A model generated the notes under the pieces. The model saw nothing but the letters and a program-made list of their open reading frames with translations. It did no database searches and was not told the DNA's origin. Shown here piece by piece: positions 34,602-46,773 of a stretch of DNA of 64,000 nucleotides. The stretch is from Parascedosporium putredinis. Taxonomy: Eukaryota > Ascomycota > Sordariomycetes > Microascales > Microascaceae. Location: contig CASHTG010000007.1 of the NCBI GenBank assembly GCA_949357655.1, positions 992,001-1,056,000 on the forward strand, given 5' to 3'. How positions within the stretch are numbered: the first letter of the stretch is position 1; every line of letters starts with the position of its first letter. Position numbers and translations under genes: made by a program.

Positions 34602-35743
34602 GAGTCGGCGTGTAGCGGAATATCGATTTCCTGTTTCGTAGTAACGGTACGGCAACTTGTTTCCGGCTACTAGACTACCGCGTTGTCGCGGGTCTCCGTT
34701 ACCCGGGTATATCATAGATTCGATACCCTAAGTCGTCTCCAATGATGTTGTTGATGGTGGCGGGGCATCTGACCTAGGCGAGGACGCCAGCGATGTTCGC
34801 CCAAGACATGGCAAATCCCAAGATCAAACCACGATCTTGTTTGCCTTAAAGAATTCTGGAGCAAGGAGGCGTGGTGCAAGGTCGTACCTAAGAATTATAC
34901 ATGTATATAGATGGGTCAGCTCTCGATCTGACGCAAATTTCTTTGCCAATGAAAGTGCAAAATGGTTCAAGTGTCCGAAGGTAGTCGGTAGACCACCCAT
35001 CGACATCGAACCTACTATTTATCCTTGGAAGATAATGAATCCTCGTGGCGGCGAGCCTGGTGCAGCCGACAGCTTGGCATGGGCAGTAGCCATGGTGGTG
35101 GATATCGAGGCTTGGGGCTGTTTACGAATCCTCAAGATTAATACCACCAACCCCTCCAACTTCTTCTCCCCGAGGTGCGCCCAGTAGCGGCTGAGGGTCC
35201 CCCTGCACGGCGATGGCGTGGATCTACGCTCAAACTCTCCAGCGCGCTTTCGCGAGCGTATGATCAATCTTGCTGCACTTTGCCTGTCGGTGCAGAGCAC
35301 CTTCCCTCCATGTTACACTCGCACAATTGCCTTGGCTCTTGGCCGACAGCGGCATCACGTGTACGTTGTATCTTCAAGGTTGTCAACTATGGATGCCCCC
35401 ACGGAGAGGCCGGAGTAGACCCAGTGCTCTCTCCACGTCTGGCGGACAGGGTCCGTCCAACACACCGCGCAATCTCTGAAGAGGAGCTGGACTGGCGAGT
35501 TGGCATGGCTGGCTAGGTGTGCACCTGCCCAGCGGCGCGCGTGCATTATGGTATATGTGGTGATTTTTCTCCCCTTTTTTTCGCTTCCCTTTTTCCCCTT
35601 CTTCCTCGCTCTTCAACACACATGAAGAAACTGGATTTTTTTCTTCCCTCGTGTTTCCGGGTGACGACAAACCGCTGCACAACATTCTCCCGACAGTTTC
35701 GAGGTACCTACCAACCTACCCAGACCACCGGGTCGGTGCCCAA
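34602..35743. other. Intergenic region
   Basis: Between two plus-strand genes. It probably contains the FAD monooxygenase promoter. A pyrimidine-rich tract at 35565-35610 is visible; no gene is supported. Confidence 0.5.
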
Positions 35744-37386
35744 ATGGCAGCAAACATACAGGATTCTGCAGTGGCCATTATCGGCGCTGGTATTACAGGC
35801 TTACCGCTGCGCAAGCCTTGAAGAAGGTGTGACATCTTCCCCCTTCCCCCGCCCGCGCGTTCCTTCCCCCAACATTGAAGCAAACAACGGGAAAGTGCTC
35901 CTCAATACCCCGCTTTTGTGCCCCCTTGATTTCGTTTCTTTTTCCGACGCTCGGTTCCGCAATCGTGCCGACGAGAGAAACGGGGAAGAGGGAGAAGAGA
36001 AGATAAGGGAAAAAAAAAAAAGCACAAGAAAAGAGAAATGCAAAGGATCAAGGACAACGATAGCACTAACATGTGGAAAACGCCCCATGCGTTACTCACG
36101 GCCCCCTCTGAATAGAAAGGCTTCAAAAATGTCGTCGTCTTCGAGCGCGACGAAAACGAAGCCGTCCGTGCACGAGACTGGACGATCCTGATCCACTGGG
36201 CCCTGCCGATTCTTCGTGACCTGGTGCCTGAAGAAGTGTGGGCGGCGTTCCCTCGCGCCGTGTGTAACCCCAACCTCGACTTCAACCAAGACGTCGAAGT
36301 TCTCCCTTGCTTCAATGGCGTCACCGGCGGCATCCTCTTCAAGAGTCCCACCCCCGGCGCCCGCCGCGTTACCCGCCAACGGCTCCGCTCCGTGCTCCTC
36401 TCGGGCGTCGACGTCCGCTGGGGCAAGGCGCTGACGGCGTTGACGACCTCGAACGACGCCGCCACCCTGTCGTTCGCGGACGGAGAGACGTATGCCGCCG
36501 ACTTTGTGTTTGGCGCCGACGGCACCTCGTCGACCGTGCGGGAGCTGCTGCTTGGCGAGGAGGCGAGCAAACCGCGCCTCTCGGGGTTGATGTTTGCCAC
36601 GGGCATCGTCAAGGATGGCGATACTGCCAAGATTCAAAAGATTGTGGATGCGCACCCCGTCGCCGCCATCATGATGGGAACGGATTCCGTGGGCGGATGC
36701 GGAGGTAAGACCTTGGACGGCGTTTCCCAAAGAGATTGCAAGAAAAACCTGTAGCTAACAAAAACAAAATGGTTCTAAAGTAATGTACGCCGACGACCCA
36801 CAAGACATTTCGGCTTGGTCGACGTTTTGGGTCAAGATCTGGAAGGGAGAACCCATCAATCTCCGCGGCCTAGAGGCTATCAACTACATCAAGGCCAATA
36901 CCAAGGGGCTTTGCGAGCCGTTCCAGTCCGCCATCGACTTGACACCAGACGATAGCCAATGTCATATTGACGAGATGAAGTATTGGATCACCGTCCCCTG
37001 GAATAACCACGCGGGAAGAGTCGCCCTAGCGGGCGATGCCGCCCATCCCATGCTTCCTTGTGAGTCGCTTGCCCCCAAACTAAACCCCCAATTCGGATTA
37101 GTAGGAGCTAACGGGTGTTTTGTCTTGGCGAAATGTGCACAGATCGTGGCCAAGGCTTGCAGCATGGCATTGAAGACGTGAAAATTACGTGGCGGCACTG
37201 GAACAGCTTACAGACCCCAAGGACGCGGCTGCGCGGGAAAAGGTCATGTCGGCCTTTGACGCCGAGTTGGTGGAAAGGTGCTCCAAGGCCGTGCAGCAGT
37301 CGCTCGATGAGGCCGAGCGCTCCTTTTCTCTCGAAACTGTGTCGAAGATGCTGATGGCGACCCAAGGACACGGGAAATCGACCTGA
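35744..37386 (+). CDS. FAD-dependent monooxygenase (aromatic hydroxylase type)
   Basis: This 398-aa class A flavoprotein monooxygenase uses NAD(P)H and O2 to hydroxylate or epoxidise small, often aromatic or polyketide-like substrates. Motifs: the dinucleotide fold IIGAGITGL at residues 13-21, the DG motif FVFGADGTSS, and the GD motif VALAGDAAHPMLP followed by YRGQGLQHGIEDV. Introns are 35827-36115 (289 bp, branch CTAAC), 36705-36780 and 37060-37142. Two single-base losses occur, one just after the GAGITG motif near 35800 and one in an A run near 37184; corrected length is exactly 399 codons. There is no C-terminal membrane anchor. Neighbouring methyltransferases and an MFS gene make a tailoring role possible, but no backbone synthase is present. 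Confidence 0.88.
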
Positions 37387-38102
37387 GGACGATGAAATCA
37401 AAGACCATGCCCACTAAATAAAATTGATAGTTTTGAAGAAGAAAATTAATGGGCTAAACTTACACTTCTTACGGTCGAACGTAACCATTATTTATTGCTC
37501 GATGTTACCATTGTGAAAATGGCCCAGACTCTGTCCTGAGCGTCGATCTCGCCCAATCCAGCAATGGCCCCCGACAGCGGGAGGATTCCCAGGAGCAGCA
37601 CATCATAGCACGGTGGGGGCTCAAGACGAACCGTTCCGACGCCCGCAGGGATGGCATCACTCTATTTTCTGCAATAGTTGCATGATTGGGAGGGGGCGGC
37701 CGCATTGTCCGGTTACGCAGGACACAATCCAGGCCATTGGGACAGTTTATTGGCCCCAACAAGTCTTCTTATCCCGCCACGTGCGTGTTTTCTTTGCTTT
37801 TTCTTTGTATCAATTCCACGTGATGAGCTGGAAGGCTTTGAAATTCCGTTTTCTTCTCTCTCTCAATCTCTCTCCCCCGCCCGCTCACAAGCGTGCTAAT
37901 TTGGAACGGTTTTTTCCTTGTGTTCGAAACTAGCTCAAAATCGTTCTTTTGTGTCTTTGCTTTGTGTGCGAAAAAGGCTGAACTGCCAACCTTTCAACGC
38001 CAAGCCCCCTAGCGTCTCTTTCCGCATTTTTTTGTCTTTTCGCCCCTCTCCCCCATTTTCCTACTTGGGCCCTGGTCCTTGCCAACTAAGAGCGAGCGAG
38101 CG
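37387..38102. other. Intergenic region with CT-rich leader
   Basis: Promoter region of the LaeA-like gene, with a CT run at 37853-37875 and further pyrimidine tracts before the ATG. No gene is supported. Confidence 0.5.
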
Positions 38103-39523
38103 ATGCCGATCAATCCTCCCGAACCCGTCGACACCGGCAAGAGCCCCAGCCCCACCGCGTCCGCGCCTGGTGCGGCTGCCAGTCCGGACTGGGCGTCGCG
38201 CTCCCCAGACCCGGCCATCGAGGCCGCGACAGAACCTCCCGAGGAAGACGAGTTCCTCGAACAAGAGTACGATGCCAGCTCCACCGCCACCACCTCCGTC
38301 ACCTCGAGCGTCTACGCGCACACCATCGAGCACGGCCGCCGCTACCGAAGCTTCAAGAATGGCCGTTATCCCGTGCCCGACGACGACATCGAGCAGAACC
38401 GCGAGGACATGAAGCATGCCATGTTGCTCGAGTTGACGGACGGCGCTTTGCATTATGCGCCTATTGGTGACGATCCTCAGCTTATCTTGGATATTGGCAC
38501 CGGCACCGGTATGGCTTTCCCTTCTCCCCCTTTTCTTTTTGTGTGCCCGCCGCCTTGCGTCTGTCCTCTCTCGAGTGGCTGCTTTTTTTTTTGGATCTTG
38601 TACTAACCGAGGCTGCTGCGACAGGCATTTGGGCTATGGATGGTATGTCAACCTTGAGATTATTCTCCCTTGATTGAGACTCAAACTGCTGGTATTTCCT
38701 TTCTTGCTCGTCTAACCTGCGGCGCTAATTGCCATCCTCGCAGCTGGCGACACATACCCCAGTGCCCGCGTTCGCGGCATCGACCTTTCCCCATCCAACC
38801 CGTCTGGGTGCCTCCCAACGTCGATTTCATCGTCGACGACTGCGAACTGGACTGGTTGATTCGTGATTGCGACTTTGTCCATTTTCGATTCATGGTCATT
38901 ATCCTGAAAAAGGTCACCACCGTTCTAAAACACGCTTATGAGTGCGTTATTTGTCCCCCCTTTTTTTCAACGTTCTCTCTTTGCTTTTTCTTTCCTGCAC
39001 TCCTCGTTTTACATGTACCCCATGACAGCCATAGACCACCACTAACCTCCCTTATCTCGTGCATAACAGTGCCCTAAAACCCGGCGGCTGGGTCGAGCTC
39101 CAAGAACTGCACGGCGCCCCCATGTGCGACGACGGCACCATGCTCCCCGACGACCCGGTCAAGGCCCTGTACGACCTCGCCGCCCAGGCCTTTCTCAAGT
39201 TCGGCATGAACGTCACCGTCACCTCCGAGCTCGAGCCCTTACTCCGCGAAGCCGGCTTCGAAAACATACACTGCGTCGTGAAAAAGGTGCCCATCGGGCC
39301 CTGGGCCAAGGACAAGACCCTGCGCCTGGTGGGCAAGTACCAGGAGCTCGCGGTGCAGGACATCATCCCCACCTTTGCCGGCAGGCCCTTTGAGGCCCTC
39401 GGCATGTCCCAGACGGAGAGCCAGGTCATGCTGGCCATGGCGAGGAAAGGCTTGGCGGACCTGTCTATCCATCGGTATTTCAACTACTACTTTTGGTTTG
39501 CCCAAAAACCGGAGGAGGTTTAG
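38103..39523 (+). CDS. LaeA/UMTA-like class I methyltransferase
   Basis: This 358-aa SAM-dependent methyltransferase is of the fungal LaeA-like group, which includes regulators of secondary metabolism as well as tailoring enzymes. A disordered Pro/Ser/acidic N-terminus leads to TTSVTSSVYAHTIEHGRRY, typical of the group. Motif I is ILDIGTGTGIWAMD, then YPSARVRGIDLSP, a FIVDDCELDWL acidic segment, FVHFRFM and ALKPGGWVELQEL. Introns are 38509-38624, 38643-38743 and 38942-39069, leaving an 18-bp exon between the first two. One base is missing in a C run near 38793 (SPIQPVWVPP is recovered); corrected length is 359 codons. Whether it is a regulator or an enzyme of a local pathway cannot be told from sequence. 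Confidence 0.88.
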
Positions 39524-39879
39524 GGAGGAGCATATGGCGTTTTTTTCTTTGGTCTTTATTCTTTTTCTGCTGTTCGTTTCCTTCCGTCTTGCGGATCTTG
39601 GGTTTCCTTGGTTTGGTCGCTCTGGGCGGTCGGATATCTTGTCATAGCTTGCCAGCGTAATATACCCTCTTTGTCCGATTACCATCGGGCGCAATGTACC
39701 TTCTTGCCACTTTTGTTAACGGGGTTCTACACCACCGAATACCGTCTTTTTTCTTCTTTCGCCGTGGTACACTGTCATTGTGGCTCCCTGATGTCCAGAC
39801 CAACGAGGACCCAAAATACAGTGCTCTCACAATGCATACAGGCACTTGTAGTAACCCATCCTTTTGGCCATGATCCCTC
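39524..39879. other. Tail-to-tail intergenic region
   Basis: Convergent 3' region, T-rich at 39538-39590. Nothing else is supported. Confidence 0.55.
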
Positions 39880-41452
39880 TTACTCCTTCCGCCCCTTGAT
39901 GCTAGCCTTCAGCTTACCAATGACGGACCTAGCCTTTTCCACCCTCGGGTGATCCACCCCCGAAACGTCTCCCTATTCCCCAGCACAATCTCCATCAACG
40001 CGAGCGCCTCCTCGGGAAACCCAGCATTCGCCCAAAACTCCGCCAGCAGCGCGTACAAGTCCCCGCCAACGACTCGAGCTCCTCGGCCTCCACGAGCTCC
40101 TTCATCTCCTCCGACAGCCGCGCGAGCACCTCTCGCTCGCGGCTCTGCGGCCCGTTCGCCTCGGTGATGATGCCGGCGATGCGCTGGCGGTTACGGTCCG
40201 AGGACGCGCTGAGCGCCGGGTCGCTGCAGAGCTGGCAGGTGCAGTTGAAGCCCCAGCGCTGGATGATGTCTTGCCGGTCTTCCGTCTGGAGGTTGAGGGG
40301 TGTATCTGTGCGGATGGGAAAGAGTTAGGTTGTATCTCGGCAGCCCTGCCCAATGGTTCATGATGTCGGGTGAGAGGGATATATGCTGTTGCGGGACTTA
40401 CACGCTATGCTGAGCTCTTCTCCTTGTTTGATGTCACGATAAGCAATGGCTTCCATGGTCAGAAGCCGACTAGAGTAACGAGTGTAGCAGCTATGTCATT
40501 ACATCCCAAGTGAAGGAATCAGTTAGCTCAAGATTGCTGTCTTCCCCCACATTTCTCAAAATACCCTCGTACCTCGGTCTACAGTCATGATTGATCCTCT
40601 GCAAGCCTTAGTTAGCTAAACAATACCGGTCACGTTTTCACCCGGTTCCTTATCAAACTCGCATAACTAGAAGGGGGCGCCGCCTTTGCTTACGGCAATC
40701 TCGGGAAAAAGACCTCGGTGGTCGTAGTTCCCAGCAAGGTCCACCCCAAACGCATTGGTGTCGAACCGACCCCAGAGAAAGTCGAGCCCCGGCATAGACG
40801 CCATCTCCGAGACCCTCTTCTTCTGAGTGTCCGGCAGCCGGCCAACGCTCTTGCGGGACATGGAGGTGAGCTGTTTCGTGCGAATCCCCTCGGCGGCGTC
40901 ATGCTAATCATCGTGGCCGGCTCCGTAATGACGACTTCTCCTTTCCGGATATCCCGCGTCGCCACGGCTCCCTTGCCTCGCCCTGGGATATCCGTCACGA
41001 TGTAAGGGGCTCGGGTCGCCCTCCGGCGGTGGCACGATCGGGCTACCGTGGTACCATTGCGGATTGGGGTCTTCGAGGAGCGCCGCGGCCTCGGCAGCCG
41101 TTTCAGGCGATGTCACGAGCGAGATGGAGCTCCCATCGCCCCCGAATCCGTGGTAAGTGTAGAGACAATACTTGGGCTGGGTTTTCACAAACGGATACAA
41201 GCAGAATGGCTTGGCCGACCACGGACTCCAGTCGCCAGCCGGTCCACGAGAAAGGTCGTCCAGAAGAAGCGGGCAGTGAGTGGAAGAGGCGTCTGGGAGA
41301 AGGGGTCCTTCCTTTCCCCAGCGGCATGTGCGCACATCTTGCCCCCGGGGCGGAGACGTGTTCGTGCTGGCCTGAGCAGGGACTAGGTGAGTCGCTAATA
41401 ATAGACCGGCCAAAGTTGCCTCGAGGGCATTCCAATGCCGTGGCGTCGACAT
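39880..41452 (-). CDS. SET-domain protein with N-terminal signal sequence
   Basis: This ~433-aa protein has a hydrophobic N-terminal signal (LEATLAGLLLATHLVPAQA), a Cys/Trp-rich linker (GPAGDWSPWSAKPFCLYPF), then a split SET domain: GRGKGAVATRDIRKGEVVI, the catalytic core RINHDCRPSCYTRY, RDIKQGEELSIAY and the post-SET cysteine motif FNCTCQLC. A helical tail resembles SMYD/SET5-like proteins. Introns are 40599-40693, 40491-40572 and 40306-40401. Splicing 40306-40401 rebuilds the SIAY/TPL junction. Several homopolymer errors (near 41005, 40885, 40060 and 39955) break the frame. The stop is taken at 39880 after KASIKGRKE, because the corrected frame fits this better than the nearer stop at 39909. 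The SET fold predicts lysine methyltransferase activity, but the signal sequence makes a histone substrate doubtful. Confidence 0.82.
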
Positions 41453-42905
41453 TTTCTTTTCTTTTCTTTGTTTTTCTTTTCTTTTGTTCGCCGCGCGATC
41501 GATAAAAATTCTCCGAGCATGAAGAATCTGGGGAACGGCCACGGGGAGCTTTTTTCTTCTCTAACGAATTTCCACGTCTCCCCTACCAATCTAACTGGTA
41601 AAGTTGATACATTTGCCAAACGCCTAATACCGTCGATCTCCGTGCTGGGCGTTTGGCTGATCACTCCCGTTCCCTCTGGCTCGGGTAAAAGCATGCGTGC
41701 GGCGGATTGATTAAAACCAGCCCAGCAAACTCCAATCCGCCTCTCGAGGCTCTGAGAGGACCAAATGTTTGGTACGTCACTAATGCAGTTGCTTAGAGCT
41801 CACAGTCGTGTTCATTCCTATTGAGCTCACGAGGCTTTGAGGGAAGCTCCCACATACATCAATGGATATAATCTTTGCGCACTCTACCATCAGTGCGAAA
41901 GGCTCCAGGTCCTTACTTGTCACAGTTTCTTGCATATCTATCGATTTGTCGAGATCAATGAATTTTGTTGTCAATATTGGTTGTGGTCAGAGCTCCCGCT
42001 AGTTGAAGTAACGCCTGCGCCGTCGCCTCTGGTCGATGTTGATCAATGAGAAAGACATATTCTTATTGAACTGCCATTCGAGACCTGAATATTTAGTCTT
42101 TGTCTGTTAAACTCCGTTCCTGCTCGAGGCATTCGTTCCGATTCCGAGGACGCCACCGGCGGGGCCATGGGGATATTTGACTTTGCGCCAGGAACCAAGA
42201 GCTAAAGCTATCGCTGATATCAACGTTCCCCCTTCCGAAGTGGTGCTTACCATTGCGTCGATAGTCGTCCTCCCTTCCCATTCCTTGCATATCCTTTTGC
42301 TCGCTTGCAGGTCGATTTGCAATGACGAGTGCTGCAGCGATTGAATTAATTGAGGCCGGGACCCATCCGTGCATGGCTTCCCATTCACTAGGAATATAAC
42401 GTCCGGGATCCTGAGGGTTAAGCTGGATCTTCCGTCGCCGACGTCAGGCGTGGGTTGGAGAAGACGTCGAATCGCGCTCATACAGCGGCTTGGGTAGTAT
42501 TGGCATGCAAACAGAGAATGGGTTGGGGTGGTCTTATTGGCCCTTGCCCGCCGACGGCTATATGAGAAATCTCTAAAAGAGCGAACAATCGTACCGTGGC
42601 GATTTTTGATCCTTTGGCCGTCACGATAGAATGGTTCTTTCTACGTCATTTCTGGTCATGACATCAACTGCACCTCGACCCTCCTGCCTCTGTGAGAACC
42701 ACTCGTCCTTTCGGCCCAAAATAACACCTGCCATGTTGTTTTCCATGCCTTAAAACTGTTTTGAAGTACCCATCTTTTTCTTCTTCATTTTCCTTCTCCG
42801 GGTACTTCTCATAATTTTAGGGTAAATGTGGGACATGTCTTGACGAACTAGCTCTACACTCACATCACCACTGGAAGTTGCACGCACAATCAGCCAGTGC
42901 AAGCC
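41453..42905. other. Divergent intergenic region
   Basis: It begins with a pyrimidine-rich (TTTTC) tract at 41453-41485 in the SET-gene leader. A 124-codon minus-strand open frame (42107-42481) has no recognisable motif and is not called. Confidence 0.45.
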
Positions 42906-44028
42906 ATGAGTAACTCCGACATATTCATCAGCAAGGGCAAGTGCTACTCCGCCAAGGGGAAGAACTTGACGACAGCTTCATACCATGCGGGAACGACGAC
43001 TTTGGCCATGTGGCTTGCTGCGGGCGCGGTGATACCTGTCTGACGAATAACTCCTGCTTCGGTATTCACGGGTCCGGCTATGGCAGCTATTTGACCTATA
43101 TGGCCGGATGCACCGACTCGAACTACAAAGACTCAAGTTGTCCAAACAAGGATATAGGTCAGTCTCCGTGTCGTGATCCTCCTGGCTATCCGTGGTGAAG
43201 ATGGAACTGACCGGAGACTTTTGGTGATGGCTTAGATCAACCCTGGGTTGCACTCACGCGCTGCGACGACCACGAAGACGAATGGGCTATTTGCTCTCAG
43301 GAAGGAGATCCTTCAACTCTGAAACCCGGTTCTTTTTGTTCTTGTACCGAGGCAGCCTCGGCGACCGTCGCGTTCACCGCCAAAAGCGTTCTCGATAGCA
43401 GCTGCTCGCTGCCACAGAGCACCGGGGAAAGTATCCAATACTTTGCGGGCTACTTTCCTACACAAGGAGGTTCTGGGTCCGGGTCCGATCCAGGGCCCGG
43501 GTCGGGCTCTGACTCGGGCTCGGACAATTCCAACAACGGCGGCGGGTCGCCGAACGAGACTGGGGAGGCACAAATCCAACTGACGGTTCGTCCTCAGGGT
43601 CAGATAATACCTCGCCGTCGCCAACCGGGTCAACGCCCGATCCGGGCGATAACAGCGGCCCGGGATCAGGGCTTAGCACAGGAGCCAAGATTGGTATTGG
43701 TATTGGCTTGGTGGTTGGGATATTAGCCATATTGGCGGCCCTAGTCGCCCTCTGCGTCGTTAAACGGAGGCGTAAGCGCGCAAGATCCAACCCCGATGCT
43801 GCTGCCGCCGCTGCTGCCGCTGCAAAGCAACAACGGGAGTCGACAAACTCGGCATATACAGCGTCCGAGATTGACGGCCAGGCAGTGTCTGAACTGGATG
43901 GTCAGCCTGCTCCTCCATGGAGTATGCGAAAGGAACTTGAGGGGAACAACGCGAGGCCCAGTGCGGACTTGAGCCCCGTGGCAGAATTACCAGGAAATAA
44001 TAACTGGCTCGAAAATGGGAGACGGTAA
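42906..44028 (+). CDS. Second cysteine-rich single-pass membrane protein
   Basis: A ~348-aa protein with the same architecture as the gene at 31686: a cysteine module (GKCYSAKG, VACCGRGDTC, TNNSCFG, AGCTDSNYKDSSCP, then TRCDDHEDEWAICS and FCSCTE), a Gly/Ser/Pro/Asp-rich stalk, one membrane helix (IGIGLVVGILAILAALVALCVV), a strongly basic stop-transfer (KRRRKRAR), and an acidic tail. The intron is 43158-43235 (GTCAGT...CTTAG). Two bases are missing, near 42958 and near 43566; corrected length is 349 codons. No signal peptide follows the ATG at 42906, so an upstream exon may be unrecognised or topology may rest on the internal helix. A wall- or ligand-sensor function is inference. Confidence 0.7.
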
Positions 44029-44567
44029 CAAATGCGACACGATATAACGACATACACGATAATATATACGGATAGATAATGGCTAATACTTGGGAGATGG
44101 GGCGTTTGCTACGGACTGAATTTCAACGGGGGATTTTATATCATGACATAGTTTGAGCAGGAGCTCAGGCCCGTTCTTCTTGTTCCTGGCAAAGTTGCAT
44201 TGCATAGCAAGGCACCTACCGGATAAGGAAATTATTTATTCAACCAGAATACCATCCACGTAGCTTATGTGTTTCCACCTCTCTTGATCCTGCATCCTCA
44301 CGATATCCGTTTCGGGTGGAGCATGCTATCCGTAAAATGACATAAGCGCCTGCTCCTTTAGCTAACTTGATCAGGCACCTCCGCCGAAGTCGGGACGACC
44401 GGAAAGAGGCGGCCTTCCATGGCGAATCCGCCAGAGATAAAAAAACGGGGAAGGGCGGGGCGGGGCGGTATCAAACCCTCTCGCAAAAATAAAAGGCAGC
44501 GGAGCGGGTTTCCTGAGTCACACATATCTCGAGACGTCACCCGGTGCCGAACCCGCAGAATTTCACG
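44029..44567. other. Intergenic region upstream of MFS gene
   Basis: It contains a GC run (GGGGCGGGGCGG near 44456) about 105 bp before the ATG. Otherwise nothing is supported. Confidence 0.5.
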
Positions 44568-46210
44568 ATGGCTACCATCACGCAGACTGTGACGAGGTCC
44601 GATCCGCCTCTCCGGCTTCAACCAAGCGCCGCCAACGACGATGCCATTCAACTTCATCAATTTTCAGGAGATGCCGTGGTCCACCGCGGTGGGGGTGTGA
44701 GCGCCGAAACCGAGGATGAACTGCTCGAGCCAAGTCAACCCGAAGAAGCCCCCAGCGATCTGTGGGACAGCAAAGAAGGGTGGCCCGTCGTGGCCGCCGG
44801 ATCCGCCATTTTCTTCGTGTACCTAGGCCTCATCTACTCGTATGGAATCGTTCAACTCCACCTGAGCGAGGCACGCCTCGCCAGCGTATCGACCTTGTCG
44901 TTCATCGGATCGGTAGGCGCGTCCATCTCGCCCCTCACCGCCATGATAGTCGCGCGCATCATCAACCGTCTCGGGCACCGAAAGACTGCCGCCATCGGAG
45001 CCTTCTTTGTCGGCCTCGGCGAGTTCACCGCGGGATGGTCGACCGAATCCGTGCCCGCCATGTTCGCCACGCAGGGTTTCTTGTTCGGCATCGGCACGTC
45101 GTTGCTATTCCTGGTAGGTCACGCAACCACATTGCGCCCTCTAAAAAAACTCTTTTCTTTTTATTGGCGTATGTCTGACGTCCTCCGCGTTCGACTTAGC
45201 CCGCGGCTACCGTCCCATCTTTGTGGTTCAAGAGAAAGCGCGGCCTGGCCACCGGCATCGTGTATGGCGGTGCCGGCGTTGGGTCCGCAGTGATCGCCCT
45301 CTCCTTGGAAAAGATGATTTCCGTCGTCGGGCTGCGTTCGTCTCTCAGGATCCTAGGAGCCTTGGCTTGGGCCATCTGCCTGCCCGCAGCGTACTTTCTG
45401 AAGCCGCCCGCTGGCCGCGGCCGCTCGGTGTCCAGGGTGCAGTGGTAAGTTCTCTCCGACATGGAGAACCCGGAAACGGAGTTCCAGGTGCTTAACCGTA
45501 TCCTGTCGTAAAACTGACACTCTGCTTCCTTCGGCACTAGGCGTCTCTTCCGAAGTTTAAAATTTCTCATCATGCTTCTGATGGGCGCACTCGCCACCTT
45601 TCCCCTCTTCGTACCTCCCTTCCTCCTTCCTCTCTACGTATCCTCAGTCGGTCTCTCTAGCCAGGCTGGTGCCGCTATCCTCGCGTCATGGAACCTTGCT
45701 TCCGCTGTTGGGCGTATCGGCATGGGATTCGGGGCCGACTCGCTGCTAGGTCCCCTCAACAGCTTGATTGCGTCCCTTACAATCATTGGCATCACTTCCA
45801 TCGCCCTGTGGCCCTTTGCGTCTTCACTAGGACTCCTCATCTTCTTTGCTATTCTAAACGGCATAGGGTCGGGTGGCTTTTTTAGCTTGACGCCAGTCGT
45901 TGTCGGTGCTGTCTTTGGAGACGGAGAGCTTGCGAATATCATGTCCATGATTGTGACGTCCTGGACGTTTGGGTATTTCATGGTAAGGGGCACAGCTCGA
46001 CATCACGATCCATGGGAGGTCAGAGTGCTAATAGCGTGAACTAGGGGCGCCCATTGCCGGGTATCTGCTCGAGGCATACGGCGGAACTGAAGCAGGAATC
46101 TCGGCGTTCCGACCTGCGTTTTTTATGCCGGATCGCTGACCTTGGCCAGTGCTGGACTTGTTTTGACTGTTCGTCTCATGATGAACCGCAAGTTGCTCGC
46201 TAGGGTTTAG
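44568..46210 (+). CDS. MFS transporter, monocarboxylate (MCT) type
   Basis: This 466-aa transporter of the fungal monocarboxylate-permease-like group has about 12 membrane spans after an acidic ~70-residue cytosolic N-terminus. Visible family marks: WPVVAAGSAIFFVYLGLIYSYG in span 1, SFIGSVGASISP, the loop with RLGHRKTAAIG, and PSLWFKRKRGLATGIVYGGAGVGS in span 5, typical of MCT relatives. Introns are 45114-45199, 45445-45540 and 45983-46044. Two bases are missing, one at the last acceptor (GGGG run near 46045) and one in a T run near 46121; restored length is exactly 467 codons. The start is the ATG at 44568 after TTTCACG. The substrate is unknown: riboflavin, carboxylates and metabolites are all known in the family. 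Confidence 0.87.
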
Positions 46211-46773
46211 GATGGGCTGGCTTTGGAGAAGAAAAATAACTACACGTGCAACATAAAGAACATTGAAGAATCTTAACGTCCCAGTGAATGGGGCTGAAAA
46301 TCAAGGGCGCTTCAAGGCAATAGGTGCCGGTAGTTAAGATGAGGTATAGTACGCCAAATACACCGTCGGCAGATTGATTGTATCTACGAAGTATCTCGTA
46401 GCACCCGGCGAAATGTGTCTCGGGAGATTGCTGCTTTGCGCAACCACAAAAGACAATTCAAATCTTGCTTGTTGTGACCATTATTCTCGGCAACGACGAA
46501 TTTGCATTCCTAGAATGACATATAATCGCACAACACCATACATCCAAGGGCTCCTATTTGAAAAGACTCGGTGGAGGACCATCATAAGTCAACTTTGATG
46601 CCGGACTCTCACGATCTTTTCATAGCCTCAGTATGAATGATTGGAGACAGCCGCCACCACTAAGATCCAAAAGACTGGTGGTACCCATTAGTGTCGCTCT
46701 CCTACGACTGAACAAGAGAAGCTTGCCCCCGCCTCAGGCTTAATCCCTACAAGAGTTTATGAATTACTACGTC

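Noticed and set aside
42107..42481. 124-codon open frame, minus strand
   Set aside because: It begins with an ATG but shows no domain, signal peptide or splice continuation; retained only as part of the intergenic description.
33689..46210. Complete secondary-metabolite cluster
   Set aside because: No backbone synthase or cluster-specific Zn2Cys6 regulator is present; reported only as a possible tailoring neighbourhood.
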